Source of the DNA: Gnetum montanum
Taxonomy: Eukaryota; Streptophyta; Gnetopsida; Gnetales; Gnetaceae
Reading direction: 5' to 3'
Assembly: GCA_015680685.1 (NCBI GenBank)
Contig: MNCI01002855.1
Location: 59,567-123,566 of the forward strand
Length of the DNA: 64,000 nt
Part shown: positions 19,949-32,239 of the stretch, in pieces
Position numbering within the stretch: position 1 is the first letter of the stretch
Layout: each line of letters opens with the position of its first letter
The notes under the pieces: model-generated
The model's database searches: none
What the model was told of the DNA's origin: nothing
Seen by the model: only the letters and a program-made list of their open reading frames with translations
Program-made: the position numbers and the translations under genes

Positions 19949-22740
19949 ATGTCTTCTTCTTATCACAGGAATGAGGATGTGAAACCACTTGTCCCTCAAG
20001 AATGTAGGGTGGTATATACTCATCCTGATGAATATGTACCTGAATTCACTTTCATATTGCATCAAGATGAACAGATGTAGTGGTGAGACATGGAGGGAAA
20101 CATTATATTGCCTCCTAATTGATCTATGCCTAGGATGCTAATTCAAACTCTTAAAAAGTTAGGCATCTTAGATCTTCAAGAGGAATACGTTATGCATGGC
20201 TTTGACACTCAAGACTATCATCCCACAAAAACACAACATAGGAAAGATCAACACTAGGAAAGCATTGTAAAGGGGAAACATTTCTCCAATCCCTTATTCT
20301 TGGTGAACATCATGATGGCAAGGGATCTAAGGATGGTGGTCATAATGAGCAAAAAGGTGGTGGCGAACACTATGATGGTAGTAGTAGTCCACCTTCCTCT
20401 TCATCCAATTCCAAACATTGCTCTTCATTTGCTGGTTCTCATAGAAGCTGCATAGAAATAATCATGATGAAGTTAATCAATGAGGTAATAATGACAATCA
20501 AACCTGCCATGAATGTTGGGGTAACAGAGGACATCATCAGAGACAACGTAATAATGATGATGATGAGCCTTTGTTGGCAACTCAAAGTATGCTTAACATT
20601 GTAGAAGCAGTAAAGATTCCAACCAGGCATATGAAAGATAGTTAGATCAAGTGCTTAGATGTGAAAAATATCCTAAGATTTGAAGGGGGATATAATTCTG
20701 ATTCACAAACACATCTCCAAGCTTTCCATGATGCCTGTGCCTTACAGAACATTAAAAATGATTGGCTGAAACTTAAGCTTTTCCCCAGCAGACTCATCAA
20801 AGAAGCAGAAAGCTGGTACTAATCCTTGGAACCAAAATTCATTTGCAGATGAAGTACCATGATGGAGCTATTTGATGATAAATACCAAATGTACTCTAGA
20901 GTGTCCAATCTAAGAAGGCAAATCCAAGGCTGGAAACAGGGAACACATGAACCCTTGTTTGCCACCATGGGTAGATACTATTCTCTCTTACATTGATGCC
21001 TTTTCCATGATCATACTCGAAGGGAACAACTTCACCATATCATAGATAGGCTCAAAGCTAAAACTAGAAGAACTCTTGGGGTTTATTCCCAAGGAATATT
21101 ATTTGAACTAAGAGCTCATTAGATCCAAAGGCTTATAGAGTAGGTAGTAAAAGAAGAAGATGAGTTGCAAAAAAGGAAAAGTGTAGAAGAGTATAATAGG
21201 GACCCTTCCATCAGAAAAAGAGAAGTCTGATTTTGTGAAGAGGAGGATGCACCATTGATAAAGTGGTAAATAGAAAAACCTTGCTTAATCAAAAATTTGT
21301 TTTTGATATTTTAGCTAAGGTTGACAAATTTTTGGACTCTTTGGATGAAAAATTCCAAATTGCTATGAAAATCACTAAAGAATTTAAAAATTGGAATAGT
21401 GATCATGATCACATGAGACAAAAAGAAGCTAAACATGCCTATCAACAAGGTAAGGGCAAGGCTATTGTAATAGAAGAAGTTGTGGAGACCAACTCTGATG
21501 ATGATACTGGTTATGACATCTATCAATATAAACATCCTAAGGGATGTTGCCCTATGGTGTCACCCTTACAAGAGTTTGGGATGTACACACTAAATCCTTG
21601 ACTATCAAGGAGACAAGCACCCAAAAGATTACCTTATCCTCAAGGAAATCCAAGGCAGTTTCACTAGCAACAATAGGCTTAGTATCCAAGTGGAGCTCCA
21701 CCAAAACCACATGAGAAATACCAACAATGACAACAACCACAATCATAGGGGATGCCACCACCAAGGCAGCAGTACCCTTACAGGCAACTAGATCCTTATG
21801 GGTACTATGTTCAGAAACCAATTTCCCCATGAAGCTCTATAAGTCATGCTTTGTTCTAGCATCATTATTATTCCCCAAAATATCATCAAAATAATTCATT
21901 GTCTACTTAGGGGGAGAACCCATATCTATATCATCCTCCACATCCATATATACAAATCCCTCCACCCTCTACCCAATTACCTCCTGCTTCATCTATGTAG
22001 GACAAAATTCCCCCATAGCCACATCAACAAAATGCTATGAGGGTTGTGAATTTACAACCGGACTTCCAACCGAGTAGCTTTAATAATTGATCTAGGAAAT
22101 GACCATTCTTTTGACCTAATAGTCCTCCCAAGCCCTCACAACCTAATGTGGCCAGTCACCCTATATCTCTAACTACCTCATCCTCTACATCAACTACCTT
22201 CAATATCCCTTCGAACCAAATGCTACCTAAGATCTACATTGTAATGTTAACCCATGCTATTTCTGACAAGATCAAGGTTGATAGTCTCCCTACAAAGAGA
22301 GTTGACCCTAGAAGTCCCCTTATCTACTTGTAGATCACCAGACATGAACTACACAAGGCTCTTCTTGACTCCAATTCCAAAGGTAATCTCATATCGCATG
22401 ACATGTACAAGGCTTGAAACCTTCCACCTCTTAAGAAGAGCAACATCTGTTTATAATTGCAAATTAGTCAATCATTGTTCCTTTGGGGTTAGTTGAGGAT
22501 AGTGTGACCATAGTCTATGGGTGGTCCTACCTTGCTAATTTTCTAGTGATCAAGGTTGAAAATTGCAAGGGTGACTTCCCTATCATCATGGGACGTGCAT
22601 GGTTAAGCACTATGAATGCGAGAATGGACATTAGAGACCTCTCCTTGAAGATTTCCCAAAAGAATGAATTTGGAAAAATGGAGAAGAAGTGCATTCCATG
22701 CATCATGTATAGTGATAACAAGTGCAATTGTGAATAGAAA
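19949..22740 (+). pseudogene. Element 3 gag and start of protease (broken, cut by element 2)
   Basis: ATG at 19949 opens MSSSYHRNED and a matrix-like N-terminus, then a Ser/His-rich segment. The capsid (about 20660-21190) contains KLKLFP and RRQIQGWKQ, and the lineage motif YKHPKGCCP is near 21530. A Pro-rich tail follows, then the start of an aspartic-protease-like domain, including GDFPIIMGRAWLST (22570-22605). Stops and one frame change are visible. The frame is interrupted at the CTTTG duplication by element 2 and continues at 32235. Confidence 0.8.
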
Positions 22741-22745
22741 CTTTG

Positions 22746-23447
22746 TGATGAGCTGCGATATCGCATATGTGATATTGCGTATGCGATATCACGGCCCATT
22801 GCAATGTCTATAAATAAGAGGCAACTTTCCATGTTTTAGACACTTAGATTTAGACCTTTAGCAAAACTCTTGTAGTTTTACCATTCTAGAGTTAGAATAA
22901 TTTCCATGTGCCCATAGTAGGAGTCTTAAAGTGAATGGATCTTTATTCGAGCAAATTGTACCTGAGCACACATTTGTGTACGGCAATAAAGATGAACTTT
23001 CTGATAAACCTTGCAGCATATGGACTAAGCTAAATAGTAATTAATTATTGTTAAATGTTTAAATGATTTCCTAGATAATTAATCTCTCTCAAACCTTAAC
23101 TCTCCTAGTTAAGTACACTCAGTACGACTGCTTCAAGCATGTGTGCAGTGCTTGGTAACCTAGTAACGAATAACATTTGGTAATCCCAGTAGCGTTGTAT
23201 TGGTTTAGGATGAGTGTGGCAAGTGGGAACAGATACTGGTGTTAGGANAAGTATAAAAATCACATACCTCAAACTTACTTAACCATACAATCGTGACAAT
23301 ACAAGTAAGTTTGGGAAGACAATGATTGATTAACCCTTAAGTGTTCCATTAAGGTGCATAGGCACTTAGAACTTGGAGTTCAACTAGATTATGCGTGAAA
23401 CACTCGTATTCGTATAGTTGAATGTAGGGGTATCTCGCAACTCATCA
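22746..23447 (+). repeat. Element 2 5' LTR (family B)
   Basis: 702 bp. U3 has three to four GATAT palindrome units (22752-22795) and TATAAATA at 22809-22816. A single N at 23248 sits where about 95 bases present in the 3' LTR are missing, so the shorter length is probably an assembly effect. U5 has two CTTGGTAA motif copies (near 23150-23190). Confidence 0.92.
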
Positions 23448-23448
23448 T

Positions 23449-23466
23449 AGGTGCCATTGCCGGGGA
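23449..23466 (+). other. Element 2 primer binding site
   Basis: AGGTGCCATTGCCGGGGA follows the LTR. It is the tRNA-Asp-type site with C-to-T/G-to-A-type changes, but the CCGGGGA end is intact. Confidence 0.8.
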
Positions 23467-23592
23467 CTTAGTTGTTTGTGCGCTACGTAGAACATAGGAA
23501 ATCATCCATATCATTGGGAAGCTAGAACGAACCCTTAGGGTTGATCAAAGGAAAAATAAGACAATGGTAAATCACACACTGAATAAGATAAA

Positions 23593-26118
23593 ATGTCTTC
23601 TTCTCCACATAAAAGCACCTCACTGCCTAGGAATAACACAAGAGATAGTCGGCGACACAACACACATAACCAAGATCCGCTAGTCCCTCAACAATTCCAT
23701 GTGGTATATATTCATCATGATGAGTATGTACTTGACTTTACCTTTATTCTCCATTAAGATGAACAACTACGTTGGAGAGACTTGGAAGGTAACATTGTGT
23801 TACCTCCAGATCGATCAGTCCCCAACATGATCCTTCATGCCCTTTCATGAATAGGCATGTCATCCTTATACGCAGAGTACGTTGCATACGATCATGACAC
23901 AAGGGACTATCATCCCACAGAAGTGCAACATCAAAGGGACTTGCAGCAGGAGAGATATCATACCTCCTTGAAGGGTAAATGGCCCCATAACGCTCCATAT
24001 GTCTTGAGTGAAATTAAGGGTGGTGAACATGCTTCAATAGGTTCCTCACCAAATGATGTTCCCCCTCCTAACGATGGTCAGGAGGTGGTGTATCAGAACC
24101 TACACTCCATAGTTCACAACCTTGGTTCTGATCCCCACGAACACGAAGTGTTCAATGAGGGAACACAAACACATGATAAGGTTGGACATTCTAAGTGTGA
24201 CCACGGTCGTGGCCGGGACGACAAAAAAGAAGGTAGAAAATACCATCATGGTGATGGTTCTCCTTCTTCTTCACCTTCATCATCACATTCACCCTCTCCT
24301 TCTGTATCCAAACGCAGTTATAAGGAAACTAACCATGAGGATAAAGGTAAACAGAGCAAAAAACACCCATAAGATATTCGAGAATGAGGATGAGGGCACT
24401 CTAAAGAATCAAGGCATGGAAGAAGGGAGAGTAGGGAACCGTGTAGACACCATAGACACTATGAATGAGATGACCATGAAGAACTCCTACTCGCTACCTG
24501 AAGCATGTGAGATATCATACAGGCTGTGAGAATTTCCACAAGGCACCAAAAAGACAGTAGGATCAAGAGGTTAGACATGAATAACATCCCATGATTCGAA
24601 GGGGGATACAACGCTGATCCTCAAAAGCATTTACAAGCATTCCATGATGCATGTGCCTTGTAGAACATACAAAACGAGTGGCAAAAACTAAAGTTGTTCC
24701 CAAGGACACTAATGAAAGAAGTTAAAAGCTGGTACCGATTCTTAGAACCAGAATCCATTCGAAGGTGGAGTACGATGTTAGAACTATTTAATGATAAATA
24801 CCAAACGTACTCCTGAGTGTCTAACCTACGGAAGCAAATCCAAGGATGGAAGCAGGGAAATCATGAATCCTTGGATGTTGCCATGGGCCGTTATTATGCA
24901 CTTTTACATCGTTGTCTTGGCCATGGTTATTCGCAGCGGGATCAACTACGCCATCTCGTAGATGGACTTAGGCATGAAACCAGGAGAACCCTTGGAATGT
25001 ATGCCCAAGGGAGATTATTAGAGCTTAGGTTTGATCAGGTTCATAGATTGTTAGAGCAAGTAGCCAAGGAAGAAGGGGAGCTACGTAAGAGAGAAAGTGC
25101 AGAAGAGTACAACTGATATCCTTCCCTCTGTAAAAGGGGAGTGAGATTCTATGAGGAGGAGGAGGAAGAGTCACCACTCGAAGAGATGGTGAATAGGAAA
25201 ACCTTGCCGCTCCAAAAATTAACAACTGAAGTATTGACAAAGGTAGATCAAATGTGGGACTCCTTGGATAGTAGATTTGAAACTGTCCTTAAAATGGTAG
25301 AGGAATCTAGGGAGTGAGGTAGTGTCTATGACAAAAAGAAAAGGAGAGATCTAGACAATGCATGTAATAAGGGTAAGGGTAAATTGGCCATCACTGAAGA
25401 GGTTGTGGATTTAGATACGGACAATGATGGTGGATGTGAGATCTGCTAGTACGACCATCCTAAGGGATGTTGCCTAGTGATCTCACATCTACAAGAGTCT
25501 AGGGTGTATGCTCTCAACCCATGACTTAACAAACGGCAAGCACCTTGATGGTTACCTTATCCCCAAGGTAACCCAAGGAAGTTCCACCAACCTTTAACAT
25601 ATTATCTAAGTAGAACTCCACCACAACCTATTGAGCAACACCAATAGTGGCAATACCCACAGTCATGGGGGATGCCACCACCAAGGCAACAATACCCCTA
25701 TCGGAAATTGGATCCATATGGCTACTACGTGCAGCAGCCAATCTCTCCACGTGACTCTGTTGCTCACATCACACCACAACAAACATACCATCCTCCAAAT
25801 CCATCTGCAACTCTCACACCAATAACTCCATTACCACTCACTCCAGCAACGCAAGGGGAACTTCCTACTCAACCGCAGCAATGCAACACCACAAGGGCCG
25901 TAAACCTCCAATCTGCTACTGGTTCTGACAACTGTACAAAGAGAAGAGCTTTCTTCAGAACCAACAGCCCAACCAAGCCCTCACAACCACAAGCAGTTAA
26001 ACCTTTGAACGCCTCCTTATCAAATAAGGCTTCAGAGCTCCCTTCAAACCAAAAACCGAGCTCAACACACATGGTTATGTTAACACATGCTGTTATTGAC
26101 TGGATTAAGGAGGGCTAG
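23593..26118 (+). pseudogene. Element 2 gag
   Basis: ATG at 23593. The N-terminal part includes DEQLRWRDLEGNIVLPP, then a Ser/His/Pro-rich stretch (24180-24370). The capsid (about 24560-25116) has KHLQAFHDACAL, KLKLFP and LRKQIQGWKQGNHESLDVA, which fits the Retrotrans_gag family. Near 25440 is the motif G-C-E-I-C-x-Y-D-H-P-K-G-C-C in place of a CCHC zinc knuckle, followed by a Pro/Gln/Tyr-rich tail with PPPRQQYPY. All parts keep the same frame from 23593. Internal stops (for example at YQTYS*) kill it. The same frame runs on into the protease with no gag-pol frameshift. Confidence 0.85.
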
Positions 26119-26620
26119 CTTCCCAAGAAATTATCTAACCCCAAAATCTCTCTAATATATCTCCAAGTCATTGGGAATGAACCATGTAAAGCTCTTTTGG
26201 ACTAAGGTTCCGGAGTCAACTTAATTTCGTAGGAGATGTACAAAGCCTGGAACCTGCCTCCATTAAGGAAGAGCAATATTTGCTTAGAGCTAGCCGACTA
26301 GTCCATCACTGTCCCTTTGTGACTGGTGGAGGACATATTTACCACTATGTGTGTGTAGTCGTATCCAACTGATTTCCTAGTGATACAAGTGAACAATGGT
26401 AAAGGGGACTTCCCAATAATAATGGGGAGAGCATGTTTAAGTACTATAGATGCACACCTAGGAATTTGTGATCTTTCCCTAGAAATATCTAAGAAAAACA
26501 CTTTTGGGAAGATTAAGAAGAAGAGAGTTCCATGCATCGCATACAGTGACACAGGGTGCAATTGCGTGCAGAGATCATGGGTTATGCGAAGTTTAGCATT
26601 ACCTGCATGCAATCAGTGTG
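26119..26620 (+). pseudogene. Element 2 protease
   Basis: In frame with gag. Near 26195-26225 the frame reads A-L-L-D, then a stop, then G-S-G-V-N-L-I-S. This is the D-[S/T]-G active-site loop of a retroviral-type aspartic protease with the middle residue turned into TAA. The later strand GDFPIIMGRACLSTIDA (26406-26460) fits the second hydrophobic motif of the domain. It would cleave the Gag-Pol polyprotein in an intact element. Confidence 0.72.
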
Positions 26621-26819
26621 CACAAGACATCAATATACAAAAGTGCCTATATGCAATAGCCACAAGACAAGAAGACATCCAGTGGCTGATGGTTGATCAA
26701 GAGAGAAACTCACTAACATGCATGGAACTAACTGAGGGAATAACTAGTGCTTATATTGAAAGCATAGATACATTAGAACAGGTCCATTGCCAACTTCCAA
26801 GCCTTAACCTTGAAAACAT

Positions 26820-28400
26820 CAACTGGGGGAAGTTGGAAATTCTTGAAAAATTTAAACAAGAGCCCATAGACTTGAAACCATTGCCCACCGGTCTGGAATA
26901 TATGACCCTCAAAAATGAAAAATTAGTGATCATCAACGCAAGACTTGTTCCTAAACAAAAAGAAAGACTGCTGGAAGTGATAAACAAGTGGTCAAAAGCC
27001 TTTGCCTGGTCATACCCCAAATTAACTAGAATAGATCCTAGGATATGCTAGCATAGGATTTAGATTGACCCCTCCATGAAACTGTGAAAAAAAACCGTAG
27101 AGGCAATTGAACCCAAAACTGAAGCAAGTAGTAAAAGAAGAAATAGAACAGCTTCTTAAGGCTGGGTTCATATATCCTGTAGCTGATAGCGAATGGGTTA
27201 GCCCTCTAGTGATCGTGCCAAAAAAAGGAGGCAAATGGAGGGTGTGCATAGATTTTAGGCTACTAAACATGGCAACATTTAAGGATCACTTTCCGTTGCT
27301 ATTCGTTGACCAAGTCTTAGACACCATAGCATGGCATCGCTATTATAGTTTTTTGGATAGCTATAGTGGATACAACCAAATACGGATAGCCCTAGAAGAT
27401 CAAGCTAAGACAACGTTCACTAGTCCTTGGGGAACATTTGCATATAAACAAATGCCATTTGGCTTGTGAAATGTCCCTGCCATGTTTCAACGTCTAGTTC
27501 TAAGTATATTCCAACAGCAGATAGGAAATGGAGTGGAAGTCTTTATGGACGACTTCTCCACTTATGGAACAAGTTTTGATCAAGCCTTGGACCAATTAGA
27601 GCAAGTGCTGAAAAGATATGTAGAAACCAACTTAAGGCTCAACTGGCAGAAAAGCCATTTAATGGTTCAAGAAGGCATAGTACTTGGACATAAGGTTTCA
27701 CATTTAGGGATAGAGGTAGACCCAGATAAAGTTAGGGTCATCCAAGGAATTACCCATCAACCAGAAACTGTCAAAGACATTCGGTCATTCCTTGGATAGA
27801 CTGGCTATTATAGAAGATTCATTGACTACTTCTCCAAGATTGCCAAATTGTTAGTAGAGCTAACCAAGTAGGATGCACCATTCGAATGGACCAAGGAATG
27901 TGAACGAGCATTCCAGGCTCTGAAACAAAAGCTTGTGGAAACTCCCATCCTACAAGCCCCAGACTGGTCTAGATCATTCCATATAATGATTGACGCATCC
28001 AATTATGCCTTAGGATCTGTACTTATATAGTTAGATGATCAAAAACGTCCTTACTACATCCACTATGCAAGTAGGAGTATCACTAGTGCACAACTTAACT
28101 ACATGACTACAGAAAAAGAATTAATGGTTGTAGTGTTTGCATTGGATAAGTTTAGAAACTATGTATTAGGTTACAAAGTATTCATCCACATGGACCATAG
28201 TGCAATCTGGTTCCTCATGAACAAGTCAACAGTTAGCCCTCGTATTATAGGATGGCTGGTAATCCTACAAGAGTTCGATCTAATGATGATTGATCGAAAG
28301 GGTACCGAGAATATAGTTGCAAATCATTTATCTCAGTTGCACTGGGATAGCAAAGAGGATGAGTATGTAATGTCTGATCATTTTCCCGATGAGGCCCTCT
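26820..28400 (+). pseudogene. Element 2 reverse transcriptase and RNase H
   Basis: RT signature blocks follow in order: LKAGFIYPVADSEWVSPLV, VPKKGGKWRVCIDFRLLN, FLDSYSGYNQI, SPWGTFAYKQMPFGL and the catalytic FMDD at 27542-27553. RNase H follows with FHIMIDASNYALGSVL (near 27975), TEKELMVVVFALDKFRNYVL and HMDHSAI. One frameshift lies between 27051 and 27107, and several stops follow. Sequence and order are those of Ty3/gypsy pol. The branch is Athila/Tat-like by comparison from memory. Confidence 0.88.
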
Positions 28401-28506
28401 TTGCCAGTGTAGTGAATGACCAACCGACAAAAACAAATTGGTATAGTAGCATTCTCACCTATCTCCTTACCCAACAAACACCACAGGAGCTGGACTTTAG
28501 GAAGAA

Positions 28507-29723
28507 ATAACAATTTCTTCATAGAGCCAAGTACTTCACAGAGATCAATGGAAAAATTTACAAAGTGTGTCCTGATGGCTTGGTTCGATGGTGCATGCCC
28601 GAAGTGGACCAACTACAAGCTCTTCAAGATGCTCATGAGGGCCCTTGTGGGGGTCACTATGCGAGGAGATGAACAACTATTAAAATCTTGCTTGTAGGAT
28701 ATTACTGGCCAACATTATTTCGGGATGCCCATCAATTTGTCCGATCTTGTGAGCGCTGCCAACATAATGGGGGAATGACTACTAGAATGGAGGGTCCGCA
28801 ACAATGGATTCAACCTTTAGAACCCTTCGACATTTGGGGAATAGATTTTATGGGGCCCATTACACCAATGTCCAATGGAAAGGCTTACATCATAGTTGCT
28901 ATAGACTATCTAACAAAATGGGCTAAAGCAACCACTGTTACAGACTGCACATCATCTACAGTCACACAATTTATGCAACAAAAAATCGTAAATCGGTTTG
29001 GTATGCCACGTGCACTTATCTCGGATAATGAAACACACTTCACAAGTGCAACTTTTCGAAAGTTAATGCAACGCTTAAGGGTGGAACATAAATTTGACTA
29101 CACCTTATCACCCCCAAGCTAATGGAAAAGCTGAGCTCACTACCAGGGAGATCACTAAAATATTGACAAGGACAATTAGCAAGTATAGGCGAGATTGGAG
29201 CAGAAAACTAAATGATGCTCTTTGGGCATACTGCTCTACTTGGAAACTCTCTATAGGCTACTCTCCCTATGAGTTAGTATATAGAAAACTTCCAAAGCTC
29301 CCGATTCAAACCAAGCTCCATACACTATCCATGGCTTGTGACCTCCATGTCGACCTTGATCTAGCACAAAAACAAAGTTTGGCAACTTTAAACGTGTTAG
29401 ATGAAAATCGATTAGCTGCCCTATCATCAAATGAGTTGCACAACGCATATAACAAGCAATGTCATGACTTAAAAATTTGAAAGGTTAAGTATCAACTAGG
29501 AGATAAGGACCTCTACTGGAACCCCACACATGTGCCACAATGCACAAAATTTCAAACACTGTGGGAAGGACCTTACATTATTCATACAACCTTTCCTTCA
29601 GGGGCCATGACCATATACAAACCTGAAAGCCTTGATAGGAGATTACTAGTCAATGTGCAACAAACTAAACCCTTCCATGAACTTAGGATAGCTAGTACTC
29701 ATAATACCTCTGAGAAAGGATGA
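28507..29723 (+). pseudogene. Element 2 integrase
   Basis: The HHCC region has H-E-G-P-C-G-G-H and C-E-R-C near 28630-28765. The catalytic triad is visible: Asp in WGIDFMGP (28844), Asp in LISDNETHF (29024) and Glu in NGKAE (29133), which is D,D-35-E spacing after allowing for a one-base shift near 29095. The C-terminal part contains the usual FQTLWEGPY-type strand near 29550. The reading frame ends at TGA 29721-29723. It would insert the cDNA with a 5-bp stagger, consistent with the CTTTG duplication. Confidence 0.86.
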
Positions 29724-31041
29724 CCCTGCTCATTATTTCAGATCTCTCCCTTCCAATTCAGTCATGGGGGAGATGGCCACCTATGCTGATCAATTGAGGC
29801 CCTCAGTTCCTTTTTTAAGTTTTTGTTTTACACATTCTTGTTTTACAAATTTCTTTAACTTCTCTTATTTTTTATTTTACAACATTATTTATACTCTTTC
29901 ATTTCTTTGTGTGTTTGTTTATTTTGTTAGGTTCTTCACATAATAAGTGCTCCTGATGGTGTGGTATGAATTGTATTCCATTAATTGCTAATGTTTGGTT
30001 TTTACCTTTGAGTTATAATGTCAATACTAAAGTATGGTTCTTTTGATGTAACAGACAATGATTCCATACCATCCATGCATCCATGAATTTCTATGGTCTC
30101 TCTTGGTTTTGAACTGTACAGTCCCTTTCTTTAAATAATAGAACTATCAACGAATTGGTGACTGGGCATTTCTCAAACTACGGAAGGACTCAAGGATTGA
30201 AAAGGGTGTGACTTCAAGGGGATTTGATGCATTTGTTCTAGCCATTCTCTTGGGTGCTTGGATGTTTTCTTCTTGGGTTTTCCTTACCATTTTGATGTTG
30301 CCGCATTATCGGGAAGCTAAGCTAATAAAAGTAATACGTCTTTGCATGGTGTGGTTCTCATGTAAAAAAAAAAACAATGAGAATTCAAAGCACACCCCTT
30401 AGATGAAATAATCATCTGGGCTACAAGCACTAGTTATGGAACTAAGCAAATATGTTCCCTCTAACTAAGGCCCTCTCTCACTTCCTACTTTTCCTTTTCT
30501 CATTTCTTCGAAATGGTGGTGACTCTTTGGCAGAAGCATTCTTGCTACTTCAAGTGGATGGATTGGCCAAGTGTATTAATGCGAAGTCATTGAATGTGGA
30601 TTGTTTGAGGCTAGATTTGGAATGAGATCTACTAAGTCACATTAACCATCAATACACAAGGGGCNATTCGTATTTGGTGCATCAGTTAACTTCTTTCCCT
30701 TAAACATTACTACAATCACCATTTATTTTGTTCATTTCCACCTTTGACATCCATTTTATTGGCATTGTCGTTGTTTATTTTTCTCCATCTTTCTTATTCC
30801 TTATCTTTTTCCATTCTATCGATACCGGAGGTTTGCTCTTAGTCATGGGGGTCCTGGTCAAATTTTTTCGATTTTCTCCTAACTCCTACACCTTACACCT
30901 TCGGTAGTCACCAGTATCATATCTCTAGAATCCATATTAGCCATATCACAACTCAGCCAATAAACCATACATCGAGGCAAGGTATCAATTGCATTGTGAT
31001 TTATTTACCCTTGCTAATATGTGACTGTGTTGTGTGTGTAG
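29724..31041 (+). other. Element 2 spacer (internal promoter missing)
   Basis: Shares with the other spacers the post-pol 'catgggggagatggcc' (29764-29779), GTGTGACTTCAAGGGGATTT (30205-30224), an A-rich tract (30363-30373) and 'agtcatgggggtcc' (30840-30853). The stretch that holds the internal TATA box in elements 1, 3, 4 and 5 is not recognisable here. A single N at 30665 marks an assembly join in this same interval, so the loss could be partly artificial. Confidence 0.65.
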
Positions 31042-31260
31042 ATGGTGATCATACGACAATGGATTGGAGTTGGAGAAAACACTTAGGATGGACTAGTGCT
31101 GGAATAGTCATGCAAAGGAACAAGATCGATAGCACGGCTATGGATGGACAATGGAAGGTGAAATGTTGGCATCGACAGCAACACATCTTTTTTTTATTCT
31201 CTCTTTCTCTTCTCTCTTAGCTGCTAAATAAGGCTAGATGCCAAATGTGTATAGTGTTCA
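31042..31260 (+). pseudogene. Element 2 ORF3 remnant
   Basis: The conserved acceptor-like TGTGTGTAG and ATG (31042) are present, but the frame stops after about a dozen codons. The next recognisable sequence is the post-ORF3 region ('tgttatcatgaacact', 31264). About 2.6 kb of ORF3 has been deleted. What remains shows no domain. Confidence 0.6.
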
Positions 31261-31410
31261 CTCTTGTTATCATGAACACTAATATTTCCATGTATTGTAA
31301 TGATGATCCATTCACATGTCACCCCATTCACCATTAGCGTCATTCAAGTCAAATAATCCCATACCTTCCCAATATTTTGTAAGGAACTCGAGGACGAGTT
31401 TTCATTCAGT

Positions 31411-31420
31411 CATGGAGATA
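31411..31420 (+). other. Element 2 polypurine-like tract
   Basis: CATGGAGATA directly before the 3' LTR, in the conserved context 'gacgagttttcattcagt'. It is the decayed equivalent of GTGGGGGTA in element 1. Confidence 0.55.
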
Positions 31421-32234
31421 TGATGAGTTGTGATATCGCATCTGCGATATCGTGTCGGCCCCCGCAATATCGCGTACACGATATCATGGCCCACCGCAAT
31501 GTCTATAAATAAGAGGTGGCTTTCCCTGTTTTAGACACTTAAATTTAGACCTTTAGCAAAACTGTTGCAGTTTTACCATTCCAGAGTTAGAATAATTTCC
31601 ATGTGCCCGTAGTAGGAGTCTTAAAGTGAACAGATCTTTATTGGAGAAAATTGTACATGAGCACACATTTGTGTACGGCAATAAAGATGAAATTTCTGAT
31701 AAACCTTGCAGCATATGGACTAAGCTAAATAGTAATTAATTATTGTTAAATGTTTAAATGATTTCCTAGATAATTAATCTCTCTCAACCCTTGACTCTCC
31801 TAGTTAAGTACACTTAGTACGACCGCTTCGAGCATGTGTGCAGTGCTTGGTAACCCAGTAACGAATAGCGTTTGGTAATCCCAGCAGTGTTGCACTAGTT
31901 CAAGATGTGTGCAGCAAGAGGGAACGGATACTGGTGTTAGGAATAGTTAGAAATTAGTTAGTGAATAGTTAGCGAAAGTTAGCCATTTAGTTCTCTTCAC
32001 CTTTCCTCATTAGCATAAGACATTAAAGAGATAAAAAGTATAAAAATCACATACCTCAAACTTACTTAACCATACAATCATGACAATACAAGTAAGTTTG
32101 GGAAGACAATGATTGATTAACCCTTAAGTGTTCCATTAAGGTGCATAGGCACTTAGTCCTTGGAGTTCGACCGAATCACGTGTGAAATGCTCGTATTCGT
32201 ATGGTTGAGTGTAGGGGTACCTCGCCACTCATCA
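31421..32234 (+). repeat. Element 2 3' LTR (family B)
   Basis: 814 bp, TGATGAG to CTCATCA, partner of 22746-23447. GATAT palindromes at 31431-31485 and TATAAATA at 31504-31511. Includes the roughly 95 bases missing around the N in the 5' copy. Confidence 0.93.
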
Positions 32235-32239
32235 CTTTG

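Larger units (their letters stand above)
22741..32239 (+). mobile_element. Element 2: retrotransposon nested in element 3
   Basis: LTRs at 22746-23447 and 31421-32234 both start TGATGAG and end CTCATCA. A perfect target duplication CTTTG lies at 22741-22745 and 32235-32239. The host gag-pol frame resumes directly after it. Inside are PBS, gag-pol in one frame, a shortened spacer, a remnant of ORF3 and a PPT-like tract. A by-eye comparison of about 440 aligned LTR bases gives roughly 30 differences, mostly transitions, so the insertion is not recent, although it is the youngest layer of its nest. Confidence 0.94.

Noticed and set aside
26119-26140. A -1 or +1 programmed frameshift between gag and protease
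   Set aside because: In element 2, gag from 23593 and the protease ORF up to 27051 share one phase. The later frame changes fall inside RT and integrase and look like ordinary decay.
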